From: Campylobacter jejuni subsp. jejuni 414
Lineage (GTDB): Bacteria; Campylobacterota; Campylobacteria; Campylobacterales; Campylobacteraceae
Direction: 5' to 3'
DNA length: 37,966 nt
NCBI GenBank assembly: GCA_000163995.1
Contig: CM000855.1
Location: 17,664-55,629 of the forward strand
Part shown: positions 26,402 through 34,774 of the stretch, one piece after another
Layout: every line of letters starts with the position of its first letter
How positions within the stretch are numbered: the stretch's first letter is position 1
Translations under genes and position numbers: made by a program
Notes under the pieces: generated by a model
What the model was told of the DNA's origin: nothing
The model's input: only the letters and a program-made list of their open reading frames with translations
The model's database searches: none

Positions 26402-26821
26402 TTTTATTATAAATCTTTTAAAATTATAATTTCTTTACGATTTTGCTGAATAAACCTTTCTTTTTAAAACAATTAAAATCAAGCACTCATTTGCTAACAT
26501 TTATATTTTTAGAAAGCTTTTTAAAATATGCTTGTTGTATTATTAAATCAAAATTCCGCTTGATTTAAATTATAATCTTTGAAAAAATTAGTAATTATTG
26601 TTTTTTATCTATGAAAAAATTCCTAAAATATTTTTAAGTGATTTTATCACTGAAATAAATTTTTTATTATACTTTTTTGTAATTTAAAACAAAAGAAGAA
26701 AAATATCAAATTTAGAAAGAAGTTTAAAAATTATCATAGTTTTATTAATTTTTGCTGTGGAATTTATTATGTATCATTTTTTGTGTTAGTAGAAATTATT
26801 CCTTTTATAAAAAAAGAAAAA
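26402..26821. other. Gene-free AT-rich stretch
   Basis: No intact gene. A plus-strand hydrophobic open piece near 26696-26786 reads SLKIIIVLLIFAVEFIM, like one helix of a transporter, but has no start or ribosome site and could be a relic or chance. An 8-bp hairpin (26544-26567) lacks a T-run. Nothing else can be supported. Confidence 0.4.
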
Positions 26822-27513
26822 TTAATCTTTTAAAGCTTCATTAGCAGCATCAAGGGCGTGGATAATACTTGTATCAAAATGTTGATATTAGTATCATTTT
26901 TAGATACCAATAAACCAATTTCAGTGCAAGCTAAAACCACCCCTTTTGCACCCATAGCTTGCAATTTTTTGATAATGTTTAAATATTTTTCTTTGGATTC
27001 TTGTTTAATTTCACCTTTGCAAAGCTCATTAAAAATAATATCATGAACGATTTTTATATCCTCATCACTAGGAATAATAGTGCTAATATTTTCTTCTTCA
27101 AGTATTTTTTTATAAAAATCTTGCGTCATCGTGTATTTAGTACCTAATAATCCAACTTTTTGTATATTTTCTTGTTTTAAAGCTTTAGCAGTGCTTTTTG
27201 CTATGTGAAGTACAGGGATATTTATACTTTTTTGAATTTCGTCAAAAACTTTATGCATGGTATTGGTTGTAATTATTATAAAATCAACTCCTGCAAGTTC
27301 TAATTTTTTAGCACACTCGCTTAAAATTTGTGCAGCTTCTTGCCATTTATCTTGCTTTTGTAAAATTTCTATTTCTTCAAAATTAACACTATAAAGTAAA
27401 ATTTTTGCGGAATTTAAAGATTTTAATTTATCATTTATAGCTTGATTTATTATTTTATAATAAGTAATAGTACTTTCAAAACTCATTCCGCCTATAATGC
27501 CAATAGTTTTCAT
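26822..27513 (-). CDS. Aspartate/glutamate racemase-family protein (YgeA-like), 3' frameshifted
   Basis: An Asp/Glu racemase fold: GIIGGMSFESTITYY at the N-terminus, ITTNTMHKV with Thr83 where classical racemases have Cys, and LACTEIGLL with Cys196. The Thr/Cys pair is that of E. coli YgeA, an L-Asp/Glu-specific racemase, so activity need not be lost. In the present frame translation ends at 26830 with non-native residues (ILIQVLSTPLML). The neighbouring frame gives the expected end DTSIIHALDAANEALKD with a stop at 26822-26824. One T appears missing in the run at 26876-26879. The start ATG at 27513 has AAGGAAAAAA upstream. Confidence 0.82.
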
Positions 27514-27622
27514 TTTTTTCCTTAAGAATTAAATTTTTGAGCCGTTTTATTATAATGTATTTATATAAATTATAGTTTATTTTTAAATTCAATGAATATG
27601 TTTTAAAATTTAAAATAATTTT

Positions 27623-28318
27623 TTAAACTATATTCCAATCTATAGGAAATTTATCCATTTTTTTTAAGAAATTATTAGCTTTTGAGAAATGTTTACAACC
27701 TAAAAATCCCGTTCTAGCTAAAGGACTTGGGTGAGCTGCTTTTAAAATCAAATGTTTAGTATTATCAATCAAAATTTCTTTGCTTTTTGCATAATTTCCC
27801 CAAAGCATAAAAACAAGTCCCGATTTTTCATTGCTTAATTTGTGTATTACAGCATCGCTAAATTCTTGCCAGCCCCATGAGCTATGACTTGCTGCTTTGT
27901 TTGCTTCAACACTAAGAATAGAGTTTAAAAGTAAAACGCCTTGTCTTGCCCAAGGGCTTAAATCTCCGCTTTTTGCTGGAGTGATATTTAAATCATTTTG
28001 CAGCTCTTTAAAAATATTATCAAGGCTTGGTGGGATTTTTACATCTTTTGGAACTGAAAAACTAAGTCCCATTGCTTGATTTGGCTGATGATAAGGATCT
28101 TGCCCTAAGATAACAATTTTAACTTCTTTTAGAGGACATAAATTAAAGGCATTAAAGGTTAAATTTGCGGGTGGATAAATGGTAATGTGTTGATTAATCG
28201 CGTTTAGATATTGTTTTTTGATTTCTAGGAAATATTTTTTTTGAAATTCATCTTTTAAAAATTCTTTCCAATCATCATTTATTTTAATCTTATCTATGTT
28301 TATTGTAATTTTTTCCAT
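27623..28318 (-). CDS. ung: Uracil-DNA glycosylase
   Basis: Family 1 UDG of 231 residues, removing uracil from DNA in base excision repair. The catalytic water-activating motif GQDPYHQ, the uracil-binding Phe in GLSFSVP, SWGWQEFSDAVI, the FMLWGNYAKSK strand and the DNA-intercalation motif AAHPSPLARTGFLGC are all present. The ATG is preceded by AGGAATA. It is leftward and probably has its own promoter in the AT-rich region shared with aspA. Confidence 0.96.
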   Translation of the reverse strand: MEKITINIDKIKINDDWKEFLKDEFQKKYFLEIKKQYLNAINQHITIYPPANLTFNAFNLCPLKEVKIVILGQDPYHQPNQAMGLSFSVPKDVKIPPSLDNIFKELQNDLNITPAKSGDLSPWARQGVLLLNSILSVEANKAASHSSWGWQEFSDAVIHKLSNEKSGLVFMLWGNYAKSKEILIDNTKHLILKAAHPSPLARTGFLGCKHFSKANNFLKKMDKFPIDWNIV

Positions 28319-28488
28319 ATTATTCCTGATTATTTAAATTATTAAAAATTTTATTTTAACAAAAAAAGCTTGCAAAAATATATTAATTTTTTAAAATAAA
28401 TAAAATCTTTATGTTAACAAAAATTAAATATAAAGACATAAATTAGGATATAAAAATACTTATTTATTGTATTTGTAAAGTAGTTTAT

Positions 28489-28510
28489 TTATTAACTAAT
28501 TATTAACTAA
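28489..28510 (+). repeat. Perfect 11-bp tandem repeat in the aspA promoter
   Basis: TTATTAACTAA occurs twice head to tail (28489-28499 and 28500-28510), one helical turn per copy, ending four bases before the likely -10. This arrangement is typical of OmpR-type response regulator sites. C. jejuni RacR is reported to control aspA-dcuA, so it is a candidate; the link is inference. Confidence 0.6.
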
Positions 28511-28512
28511 AA

Positions 28513-28520
28513 TGTAATAT
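28513..28520 (+). promoter_or_regulatory. Extended -10 of aspA-dcuA
   Basis: TGTAATAT (TG plus TAATAT) lies 32 bases before the aspA ATG. The tandem repeat occupies the -35 region directly upstream. Confidence 0.5.
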
Positions 28521-28551
28521 CATTATCTAATATTTTTTATGAAAGGTTTAA

Positions 28552-29958
28552 ATGGGCACAAGAAAAGAACATGATTTTATTGGGGAATTGGAAATTTCTG
28601 ATGAGGTTTATTATGGAGTGCAAACTTTTAGAGCTGTTGAAAATTTTGATATTTCTCATGATAGATTAAAGGATTTTCCTCGTTTTGTTAGAGCTTTAGC
28701 TAGAGTAAAAAAAGCTGCAGCTATGGCAAATCATGAACTAGGTCTTTTAGATAAAAATATCCAAGATGCAATTATTAAAGCGTGTGATAAAATTTTAGAA
28801 GGCGGATATTATGATCAATTTGTTGTGGATATGATCCAAGGTGGAGCTGGAACAAGTACAAATATGAATGCTAATGAAGTTATAGCAAATATAGGACTTG
28901 AACTTATGGGTCATAAAAAAGGTGAATACCAATACCTTCATCCAAATGATCATGTTAATTTAAGTCAAAGTACCAATGATGCTTATCCTACAGCTTTACA
29001 TCTTGCTTTACATGATTATTTAAGTGATTTAGCAAAAGCTATGGAGCATCTAAAAAAAGCTTATGAAAGAAAAGCTGAAGAATTTAAAGATATATTGAAA
29101 ATGGGTAGAACTCAGCTTCAAGATGCTGTGCCTATGACTTTAGGTCGCGAGTTTAAAACTTTTGCTGTGATGATAGGTGAAGATATACAAAGAGTTTTAG
29201 AGGCTAGAAAATTGATCTTAGAGATCAATTTAGGTGGAACTGCTATTGGAACAGGAATTAACTCTCATCCTGATTATCCAAAAGTTGTAGAAAGAAAAAT
29301 AAGAGAAGTAACAGGTTTTGAATACACTGTGGCTGAAGATTTGATCGAAGCAACCCAAGATACGGGAGCTTATGTACAAATTTCAGGTGTTTTAAAACGC
29401 GTTGCAACGAAACTTTCTAAAGTGTGTAATGACTTAAGACTTTTAAGCAGCGGTCCAAAATGTGGTCTTAATGAGATTAATCTTCCAAAAATGCAACCAG
29501 GAAGTTCTATCATGCCAGGTAAGGTAAATCCTGTTATGCCTGAAGTAGTTAATCAAGTTTGTTATTTTGTTATTGGAGCAGATGTAACTGTAACTTTTGC
29601 TTGCGAAGGCGGACAATTACAACTTAATGTTTTTGAACCAGTTGCAGCTTATAGCTTATTTAATTCTATTGTAATGCTAGAAAAAGCAATGTATACTTTA
29701 GCTGATAAATGTATAGATGGTATTACTGCAAATGAAAAAATTTGTTCAGACTTTGTCTATAATTCAGTAGGCATAGTAACAGCTTTAAATCCTTACATTG
29801 GCTATGAAAATTCAGCTTCTATAGCTAAAGAAGCAATGAATACCGGAAAAAGAGTGGGTGATATTGTACTTGAAAGAGGGCTTTTAAGCAAAGAGCAAAT
29901 TGATGAAATTTTAACTCCATCAAATATGCTAAATCCTCATATGGAAGCTAAAAAATAG
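28552..29958 (+). CDS. aspA: Aspartate ammonia-lyase AspA
   Basis: AspA converts L-aspartate to fumarate and ammonia, feeding the TCA cycle and fumarate respiration. The fumarase/aspartase signature GSSIMPGKVNPVMPEVVN carries the catalytic Ser of the flexible loop. GAGTSTNMNANEV and QSTNDAYPTALH are the two other conserved active-site blocks. The length of 468 residues is exact for the family. The ATG has GAAAGG upstream. dcuA starts 16 bases after the stop, forming the classic aspartate-in, succinate/fumarate-out pair. Confidence 0.97.
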   Translation: MGTRKEHDFIGELEISDEVYYGVQTFRAVENFDISHDRLKDFPRFVRALARVKKAAAMANHELGLLDKNIQDAIIKACDKILEGGYYDQFVVDMIQGGAGTSTNMNANEVIANIGLELMGHKKGEYQYLHPNDHVNLSQSTNDAYPTALHLALHDYLSDLAKAMEHLKKAYERKAEEFKDILKMGRTQLQDAVPMTLGREFKTFAVMIGEDIQRVLEARKLILEINLGGTAIGTGINSHPDYPKVVERKIREVTGFEYTVAEDLIEATQDTGAYVQISGVLKRVATKLSKVCNDLRLLSSGPKCGLNEINLPKMQPGSSIMPGKVNPVMPEVVNQVCYFVIGADVTVTFACEGGQLQLNVFEPVAAYSLFNSIVMLEKAMYTLADKCIDGITANEKICSDFVYNSVGIVTALNPYIGYENSASIAKEAMNTGKRVGDIVLERGLLSKEQIDEILTPSNMLNPHMEAKK

Positions 29959-29973
29959 CATTTAGGAATTTAA

Positions 29974-31311
29974 ATGGATATAATGATAATTTTGCAAGTA
30001 ATCGTCTTTCTTGGGGCGATTTTTATTGGTATTCGCTTAGGTGGTATTGCTATAGGTTATGCTGGGGGACTTGGTGTTGTTATACTAGGACTTGTCTTAG
30101 GTATGAAGCCGGGTAATATTCCTTGGGATGTTATTTTAATTATTGCTGCAGCTATTGCAGCAATTTCTGCTATGCAGCAAGCGGGCGGACTTGATTATAT
30201 GGTTAGGGTAACGGAAAAAATTTTAAGATCAAGCCCCAAATTTATAAACTATCTAGCTCCAGCTTGCGGATGGTTGCTTACAATCTTAGCAGGAACAGGA
30301 AATGCGGTATTTTCTTTAATGCCTGTTGTAGTTGATGTTGCAAAATCTCAAAACATAAAACCTAGCGTTCCACTTTCACTCATGGTTGTTTCTTCGCAAA
30401 TTGGAATTACTGCTTCTCCTGTGAGTGCAGCTGTAGTTTATATGAGTGGTGTTTTAGAACCACTTGGATGGAATTATCCAACTTTAATTGGAATTTGGAT
30501 CAGCACAACTTTTATAGCTTGTATGTTTACAGCTTTTATAGTGAGTTTAATCACTCCTATGGATTTAAGCAAAGATACAGTTTATCAAGAACGCTTAAAA
30601 ATAGGACTTGTTAAAGATTGCGGAGCTATTTTGCATGGCGAAGACAAACCAGGTGCTAAACTTTCAGTAGGAATTTTTCTCATCACTGTTTTAGCGGTTG
30701 TACTTTATGCAACTGCAATTTCAAGTAATATCAAATGGATTGATCCTGTTGTAGTTCCAAGAGATGCGGCTATCATGAGCTTTTTGCTTACCGCGGCAAC
30801 TTTGATCACTTGGCTTTGCAAGGTTGAACCAGGTAAAATACTTGATACCAGTGTATTTAAAAGTGGTATGACTGCTTGTGTTTGTGTTTTTGGTGTGGCA
30901 TGGCTTGGAAACACTTTTGTCGCAGGACATGAAAGTTCTATTAAAGAAGTAGCAGGTGAATGGGTAGAACAAACTCCTGCTATGCTAGCAGTTGCGTTTT
31001 TCTTTGCAAGTATGCTTTTATATTCTCAAGCAGCGACTGCAAAGGCTATTGTGCCTGTTATTATCACTGCTTTAGGAATTTCAGCAGCAAATCCACATGA
31101 TTCTTATATGCTTGTAGCTTGTTTTGCAGCGGTTTCGGCGCTTTTTGTACTTCCAACTTATCCAACCTTGCTTGGCGCTGTACAAATGGACGATACAGGA
31201 ACAACTAGAATTGGTAAATTTATTTTTAACCACTCTTTCTTTATACCAGGAGTTTTAGCTATTGCAATTGCTGTAGTTTTAGGCTTTGTTTTAGCTCCTA
31301 TGCTTATTTAA
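29974..31311 (+). CDS. dcuA: Anaerobic C4-dicarboxylate transporter DcuA
   Basis: A 445-residue inner membrane antiporter with about ten to twelve helices. It shows the Dcu N-terminus (IGIRLGGIAIGYAGGLGVVI), the CGWLLTILAGTGNAVFSLMPV segment and the C-terminal LPTYPTLLGAVQMDDTGTTR motif. It imports aspartate or fumarate in exchange for succinate. The ATG has a TTAGGAAT site. It is cotranscribed with aspA, and a GC-rich terminator follows the stop by three bases. Confidence 0.96.
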   Translation: MDIMIILQVIVFLGAIFIGIRLGGIAIGYAGGLGVVILGLVLGMKPGNIPWDVILIIAAAIAAISAMQQAGGLDYMVRVTEKILRSSPKFINYLAPACGWLLTILAGTGNAVFSLMPVVVDVAKSQNIKPSVPLSLMVVSSQIGITASPVSAAVVYMSGVLEPLGWNYPTLIGIWISTTFIACMFTAFIVSLITPMDLSKDTVYQERLKIGLVKDCGAILHGEDKPGAKLSVGIFLITVLAVVLYATAISSNIKWIDPVVVPRDAAIMSFLLTAATLITWLCKVEPGKILDTSVFKSGMTACVCVFGVAWLGNTFVAGHESSIKEVAGEWVEQTPAMLAVAFFFASMLLYSQAATAKAIVPVIITALGISAANPHDSYMLVACFAAVSALFVLPTYPTLLGAVQMDDTGTTRIGKFIFNHSFFIPGVLAIAIAVVLGFVLAPMLI

Positions 31312-31314
31312 TCA

Positions 31315-31336
31315 AACCCTAGGTTTTCCTAGGGTT
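31315..31336 (+). terminator. Terminator of aspA-dcuA
   Basis: AACCCTAGG-TTTT-CCTAGGGTT, a 9-bp perfect and unusually GC-rich stem followed by ATTTTCATT. Confidence 0.9.
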
Positions 31337-31368
31337 ATTTTCATTAAGTTTTTAAGTATGCACTACGC

Positions 31369-31374
31369 TATAAT
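31369..31374 (+). promoter_or_regulatory. -10 box of the lipoprotein operon
   Basis: Perfect TATAAT, 35 bases before the GTG start of the first lipoprotein gene and just after the dcuA terminator. Confidence 0.6.
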
Positions 31375-31408
31375 ATTCATTTTTAATTTTCTTTAAGAAA
31401 GGAATTTA

Positions 31409-32770
31409 GTGAAGATAAAGGCTAGGTTGATTTTGTCAGGTGTTATTTGCTTTTTTTTGACAGCTTGTGTTAATCAGGTCAAACAAAATACAACATTTGA
31501 AAATGTTTTAGCACAAAAATATTGCAGTGATGATTTTTTCAATCAAAATTTAGAAAAAATCAAAAAAAATGATGATGTTATTTATACAGGATTAAACGCA
31601 GGTTTAATTGCTAGGAATTGTGGCGATTTTAATAAAAGCAACGTGTTTTTTGACGCTGCAGAGGAATCCTATAAATATGATGTGGATTTAGAAAATGTAA
31701 GTTCTAAGGTAGTTAAATTTGTTGGTACAACCTTATTTAATGACAATATAGTCGATTATGATGGTTCTTTGTATGAAAGAATTATGGTTAATGTATATAA
31801 AGCCCTAAATTATATGGAAGAAGATGATTATGAAAATGCAAGGGTTGAATTTAATCGTGCTTTAATACGTCAAGATAAAGCAAAAGAATATTTTGCTAAA
31901 GAAATTGAGCAAAATCGTCAAGATTTGGAAAAAGCAAAAGAAGATAAAAATTATAATAAAAATATGAATGAAAATTCAAAAGTTATAAAAGCACAATATG
32001 ATAACTTATTTAAAGAATTTGATACAACAAAAAATTTCATCAATCCTTATGCAACTTATCTTGCTTCGGTATTTTTCTTTATGGATAAAGACTATAGAAA
32101 AGCTGCGGATTTATTTAGAGAAGTAGCTATTATTTATCCAAAAAATAAAACTATCAAAAAAGAAGCTAAAATTTTTAAAGAATATGCTGCGAAAATAAAG
32201 GTTAAAAAAGCTAAAAAATATATTTTTGTGGTTTATGAAAATGGATTTGGTGCAATTAAAGATGAGTTCGTTTTAACTTTACCTTTTATAGTGGATAAAA
32301 AAATTATTAGCACAAATATTGCTTTACAAACCTTGAAAAAAAGAGAATCTTCTTTTGCAAATTTAAATATAAATGGTCAAAATACAAATGATTTTGTAGA
32401 TTTAGATAATATTGTTGCTACAGAATTTAAAATAAATATGCCAACAATGATTACCAAGGCTTTAGCTCAAACTATAGTTAAAACTACTTTAAATGTAGCT
32501 GTTGCAAACAATGATTCTACAGGTGGTTGGCTAAGTCTTGTAACGGCAGTAGCGACTGCTGTAACAAACAAAGCTGATGTGCGTTCTTGGAGAGGTTTAC
32601 CAAAAAGTATTGCTATAGCAACGATAGAAAATGATGGAAATTTAGAAATTCAAGATCCACAAGGTAACGTTTTGTTTCAAAAATCATTAGATAAAAATAA
32701 AAATGCTCTTGTGGTAGTGCGTTCTTTTGCTCCATACTTACCCACAAGTGTTGCTGTTATAGAAAAATAA
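31409..32770 (+). CDS. COG3014-type lipoprotein
   Basis: A 453-residue protein with a lipoprotein signal peptide (lipobox FLTAC, Cys20). Helical, TPR-like repeats fill the first half (ALNYMEEDDYENARVEFNRA near residues 130-150, YPKNKTIKKEAKIFKEYAAK near 245-265). A beta-rich C-terminal half ends with RSFAPYLPTSVAVIEK. The start is GTG with AAAGGAA seven bases upstream. The set of this lipoprotein, a YcfL-like one and LpoB is a recurrent cluster in other proteobacteria, suggesting a joint envelope role. The molecular function is unknown. Confidence 0.82.
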   Translation: MKIKARLILSGVICFFLTACVNQVKQNTTFENVLAQKYCSDDFFNQNLEKIKKNDDVIYTGLNAGLIARNCGDFNKSNVFFDAAEESYKYDVDLENVSSKVVKFVGTTLFNDNIVDYDGSLYERIMVNVYKALNYMEEDDYENARVEFNRALIRQDKAKEYFAKEIEQNRQDLEKAKEDKNYNKNMNENSKVIKAQYDNLFKEFDTTKNFINPYATYLASVFFFMDKDYRKAADLFREVAIIYPKNKTIKKEAKIFKEYAAKIKVKKAKKYIFVVYENGFGAIKDEFVLTLPFIVDKKIISTNIALQTLKKRESSFANLNINGQNTNDFVDLDNIVATEFKINMPTMITKALAQTIVKTTLNVAVANNDSTGGWLSLVTAVATAVTNKADVRSWRGLPKSIAIATIENDGNLEIQDPQGNVLFQKSLDKNKNALVVVRSFAPYLPTSVAVIEK

Positions 32771-32780
32771 GGCTGAAAAG

Positions 32781-33149
32781 ATGAAAAAAATTATTTTATT
32801 TATTTTAATGTTTTTACTTGGTGCTTGTGCGCCAAGTTATCAAATAAATTCAAGTCAAAATACCGTAATTTTAGATTCAAATTTACCAAAAAGTTTAGTC
32901 AAACAATTTCAAAAACGTGTAAATAACAATGGTTATTTAGAATTTGAAGTGATTTTACGCAGCACTTTTGCTAAAGATATAATTTATAAAGTGGATTGGT
33001 TGGATAAAGATGGTTTTGTACTCCGAGATATTTTAAATGAGGACTATCAAGCCTTTAGAATTCCAGCAGAACAAGAGGTAATTCTTCGTAAATTATCACC
33101 TGATATAAGAGCGAAGGATTTTAGATTAGAAATTAAAGCGAAAAATTAA
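32781..33149 (+). CDS. YcfL/DUF1425-like small lipoprotein
   Basis: 122 residues with a lipobox LLGAC (Cys16) after a short hydrophobic signal peptide. The mature part is beta-rich: NGYLEFEVILRSTFAKDIIY, then KVDWLDKDGFVLRD, the YcfL-type Ig-like strand pattern. It sits between the larger lipoprotein and LpoB, ten bases after the first stop, in one operon. Probably periplasmic and outer-membrane anchored. The family assignment is by pattern and context and not by a strong motif. Confidence 0.72.
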   Translation: MKKIILFILMFLLGACAPSYQINSSQNTVILDSNLPKSLVKQFQKRVNNNGYLEFEVILRSTFAKDIIYKVDWLDKDGFVLRDILNEDYQAFRIPAEQEVILRKLSPDIRAKDFRLEIKAKN

Positions 33150-33171
33150 TCTTATTTTGTAAGGATAAATC

Positions 33172-33795
33172 ATGAAAAAAACAAAATTTTTAGGAGCAGC
33201 TCTTGTTGGAGCTTTACTTTTTAGCGGTTGTGCACAAACAGTTTATACAGACGGAAAGGCAAGTCAAGTAAAAAAAGGCGATGCTTTAACTTTAGGTCTT
33301 GATAGACAAGATTATGAAAGTGCGGCTGAAACTATGATAGCTAGCATGTTAAGCGATCCAGCTTTTGCAAATATTAAGCCAGGTGCAAGAAAAGTTATTG
33401 CTATGGGTAGAGTGGTAAATGATACCCCGCAAAGAATTGATACTGAAAAACTAACTGCAAAAATTACTTCTGCGTTAAGAAAATCGGGAAAATTTGTTTT
33501 AACTTCGGCAGTTGCTGCAGGTGGAGCACTTGATAGCATGAGCGAAGATGTAAGAGAGTTAAGAAATAATGATGAGTTTAATCAAAAAACTATAGCAAAA
33601 AAAGGTACACTTGTGTCGCCTGATTTTTCTCTTGCGGGCAAAATCAGACAAGATAATGTAAAACTTAGCAATGGTAAAACCCAAGTAGAATACTTTTTTT
33701 TGTTAAGAATTACTGATTTAAGTTCGGGTTTGGTTTATTGGGAGGATGAGCAGACTATCGATAAAACAGGTTCTAGTAAATCAGTGACTTGGTAA
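33172..33795 (+). CDS. LpoB-like lipoprotein, putative penicillin-binding protein activator
   Basis: 207 residues with lipobox FSGC (Cys20). The PF13036/LpoB domain is recognisable: MIASMLSDPAFANIKPGARK, then VIAMGRVVNDTPQRIDTEKL, KITSALRKSGKFVLTS, PDFSLAGKIRQDNVK and LSSGLVYWEDEQTIDKT. In enterobacteria LpoB in the outer membrane activates the peptidoglycan synthase PBP1b; whether that partner relation holds here is unknown. The C. jejuni homologue (Cj0091, from memory) has been linked to host cell adhesion. An AAGGATAA site precedes the ATG. A terminator follows 19 bases after the stop. Confidence 0.85.
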   Translation: MKKTKFLGAALVGALLFSGCAQTVYTDGKASQVKKGDALTLGLDRQDYESAAETMIASMLSDPAFANIKPGARKVIAMGRVVNDTPQRIDTEKLTAKITSALRKSGKFVLTSAVAAGGALDSMSEDVRELRNNDEFNQKTIAKKGTLVSPDFSLAGKIRQDNVKLSNGKTQVEYFFLLRITDLSSGLVYWEDEQTIDKTGSSKSVTW

Positions 33796-33813
33796 GAGTT
33801 TAATTAAAATTTG

Positions 33814-33837
33814 GCTCAAGTTTTATTGAATTTGAGC
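33814..33837 (+). terminator. Terminator of the lipoprotein operon
   Basis: GCTCAA...TTGAGC stem with a 12-base loop followed by TTTTTAT, 19 bases after the last lipoprotein stop. Confidence 0.7.
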
Positions 33838-33941
33838 TTTTTATGATATTTTACAAAGGATAAATGAAGTTGCCAAAAGGCGATAAAAGGTTGATCAAAT
33901 TTTAAACTTACGTAATTAGCCGGTGTTAAGTGCTGCTATTA

Positions 33942-33966
33942 TAGAGTTTGATTTTTTCAAACTCTA
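33942..33966 (+). terminator. Strong second hairpin without an obvious gene before it
   Basis: TAGAGTTTGA and TCAAACTCTA form a 10-bp perfect stem around a TTTTT loop, followed by AACTTTTTC. It lies about 105 bases after the lipoprotein terminator. Confidence 0.7.
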
Positions 33967-34054
33967 AACTTTTTCTTAAATTCATTAAAAATTAAAGAAA
34001 AATTCTGTAGAATCGAAATTTTATTAAACCACTAAAGCTTTTAAATCCGTATCA

Positions 34055-34072
34055 CGGTGCTTTATGGTACTG
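34055..34072 (+). promoter_or_regulatory. Possible rplU leader hairpin
   Basis: CGGTGC and GTACTG can pair completely if G-U pairs are allowed, around a TTTATG loop, 22 bases before the rplU ATG. Ribosomal L21 leaders are known in other phyla; this one is only suggested by folding by eye. Confidence 0.3.
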
Positions 34073-34093
34073 CCAAATTTATAAGGAAAAGCA

Positions 34094-34402
34094 ATGTATG
34101 CTATTATCAAACACAGCGGAAAGCAATACAAAGTAAGTGTTGGCGATGAGCTAAAACTAGATCACTTTGAAGCTGAAAGCAAAACAAGCATTGAAGTAAG
34201 TGAAGTTCTTGCTATCAATGATAAAGAATTAAAGGTAGGTGCGCCTTTCGTAGCAGGTGCAAAAGTTGTTTTGGAAGTGATTAACCACGGAAAAGATAAA
34301 AAAGTTGTGATTTACAAAAAAAGACGTAGAAAAGATTCTAAACTCAAACGCGGTTTTAGAAGACAATTTACTCGCGTTGTAGTAAAAGATATCAAAGCTT
34401 AA
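34094..34402 (+). CDS. rplU: 50S ribosomal protein L21
   Basis: 102 residues, the standard length. The N-terminus [14 protein letters not shown] and the C-terminal basic [19 protein letters not shown] (the 23S rRNA-binding GHRQ-type region) are diagnostic. It binds 23S rRNA domain I in the large subunit. The ATG has AAGGAAAAG upstream. rpmA follows after ten bases, then obg, the conserved rplU-rpmA-obg order linking ribosomal proteins with a ribosome-assembly GTPase. Confidence 0.98.
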   Translation: MYAIIKHSGKQYKVSVGDELKLDHFEAESKTSIEVSEVLAINDKELKVGAPFVAGAKVVLEVINHGKDKKVVIYKKRRRKDSKLKRGFRRQFTRVVVKDIKA

Positions 34403-34412
34403 GGAGTAAAAA

Positions 34413-34667
34413 ATGGCACACAAGAAAGGTCAAGGTTCAACTCAAAATAACCGCGATTCTATAGGTCGTCGTTTAGGTGTTAAAAAATTTGGTGGAGAAT
34501 TTGTTAGAGCCGGAAATATCATTATCCGCCAAAGAGGAACTGCAACTCATGCAGGTAACAATGTAGGTATGGGAAAGGATCATACTATCTTTGCTTTGAT
34601 TGATGGTTTTGTAAAATTCGAAAGAAAAGACAAAAATAGAAAAAAAGTTTCTGTATATCCTGCATAA
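34413..34667 (+). CDS. rpmA: 50S ribosomal protein L27
   Basis: 84 residues starting [20 protein letters not shown]. This is the form without the cleavable N-terminal extension found in Firmicutes, so the basic N-terminus reaches the peptidyl transferase centre directly. [20 protein letters not shown] is the family core. AAGGAG lies six bases before the ATG. A hairpin overlaps the end of the gene. Confidence 0.98.
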   Translation: MAHKKGQGSTQNNRDSIGRRLGVKKFGGEFVRAGNIIIRQRGTATHAGNNVGMGKDHTIFALIDGFVKFERKDKNRKKVSVYPA

Positions 34668-34702
34668 AGTTTTTAGGACGCTTTTTGGCGTCTTAAAAAC
34701 TT
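34667..34702 (+). terminator. Terminator after rpmA
   Basis: A long stem AAGTTTTTAGGACGC with GCGTCTTAAAAACTT (one G-U pair) around TTTTTG, beginning at the rpmA stop. It would separate or attenuate obg transcription. The following tail is only weakly T-rich. Confidence 0.75.
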
Positions 34703-34774
34703 TAAATTTATAAATTTAACTTCTTTTTTACTCAAAATTTAGCTTTATAAATTTAAAGTCAAAGGCAATTATAA

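Larger units (their letters stand above)
33838..34093 (+). other. Region between the lipoprotein operon and rplU, with a second orphan terminator
   Basis: It holds a 13-codon frame (MKLPKGDKRLIKF, ATG at 33864) behind AAAGGA, then a strong hairpin at 33942-33966, then the rplU promoter/leader. No normal gene is present. The reference strain has, from memory, two periplasmic protein genes (Cj0092, Cj0093) here, so this may be a deletion scar or a short RNA. Confidence 0.45.

Noticed and set aside
26544-26567. 8-bp hairpin TAAATCAA / TTGATTTA as a terminator
   Set aside because: No T-run follows on either strand and no gene ends nearby.
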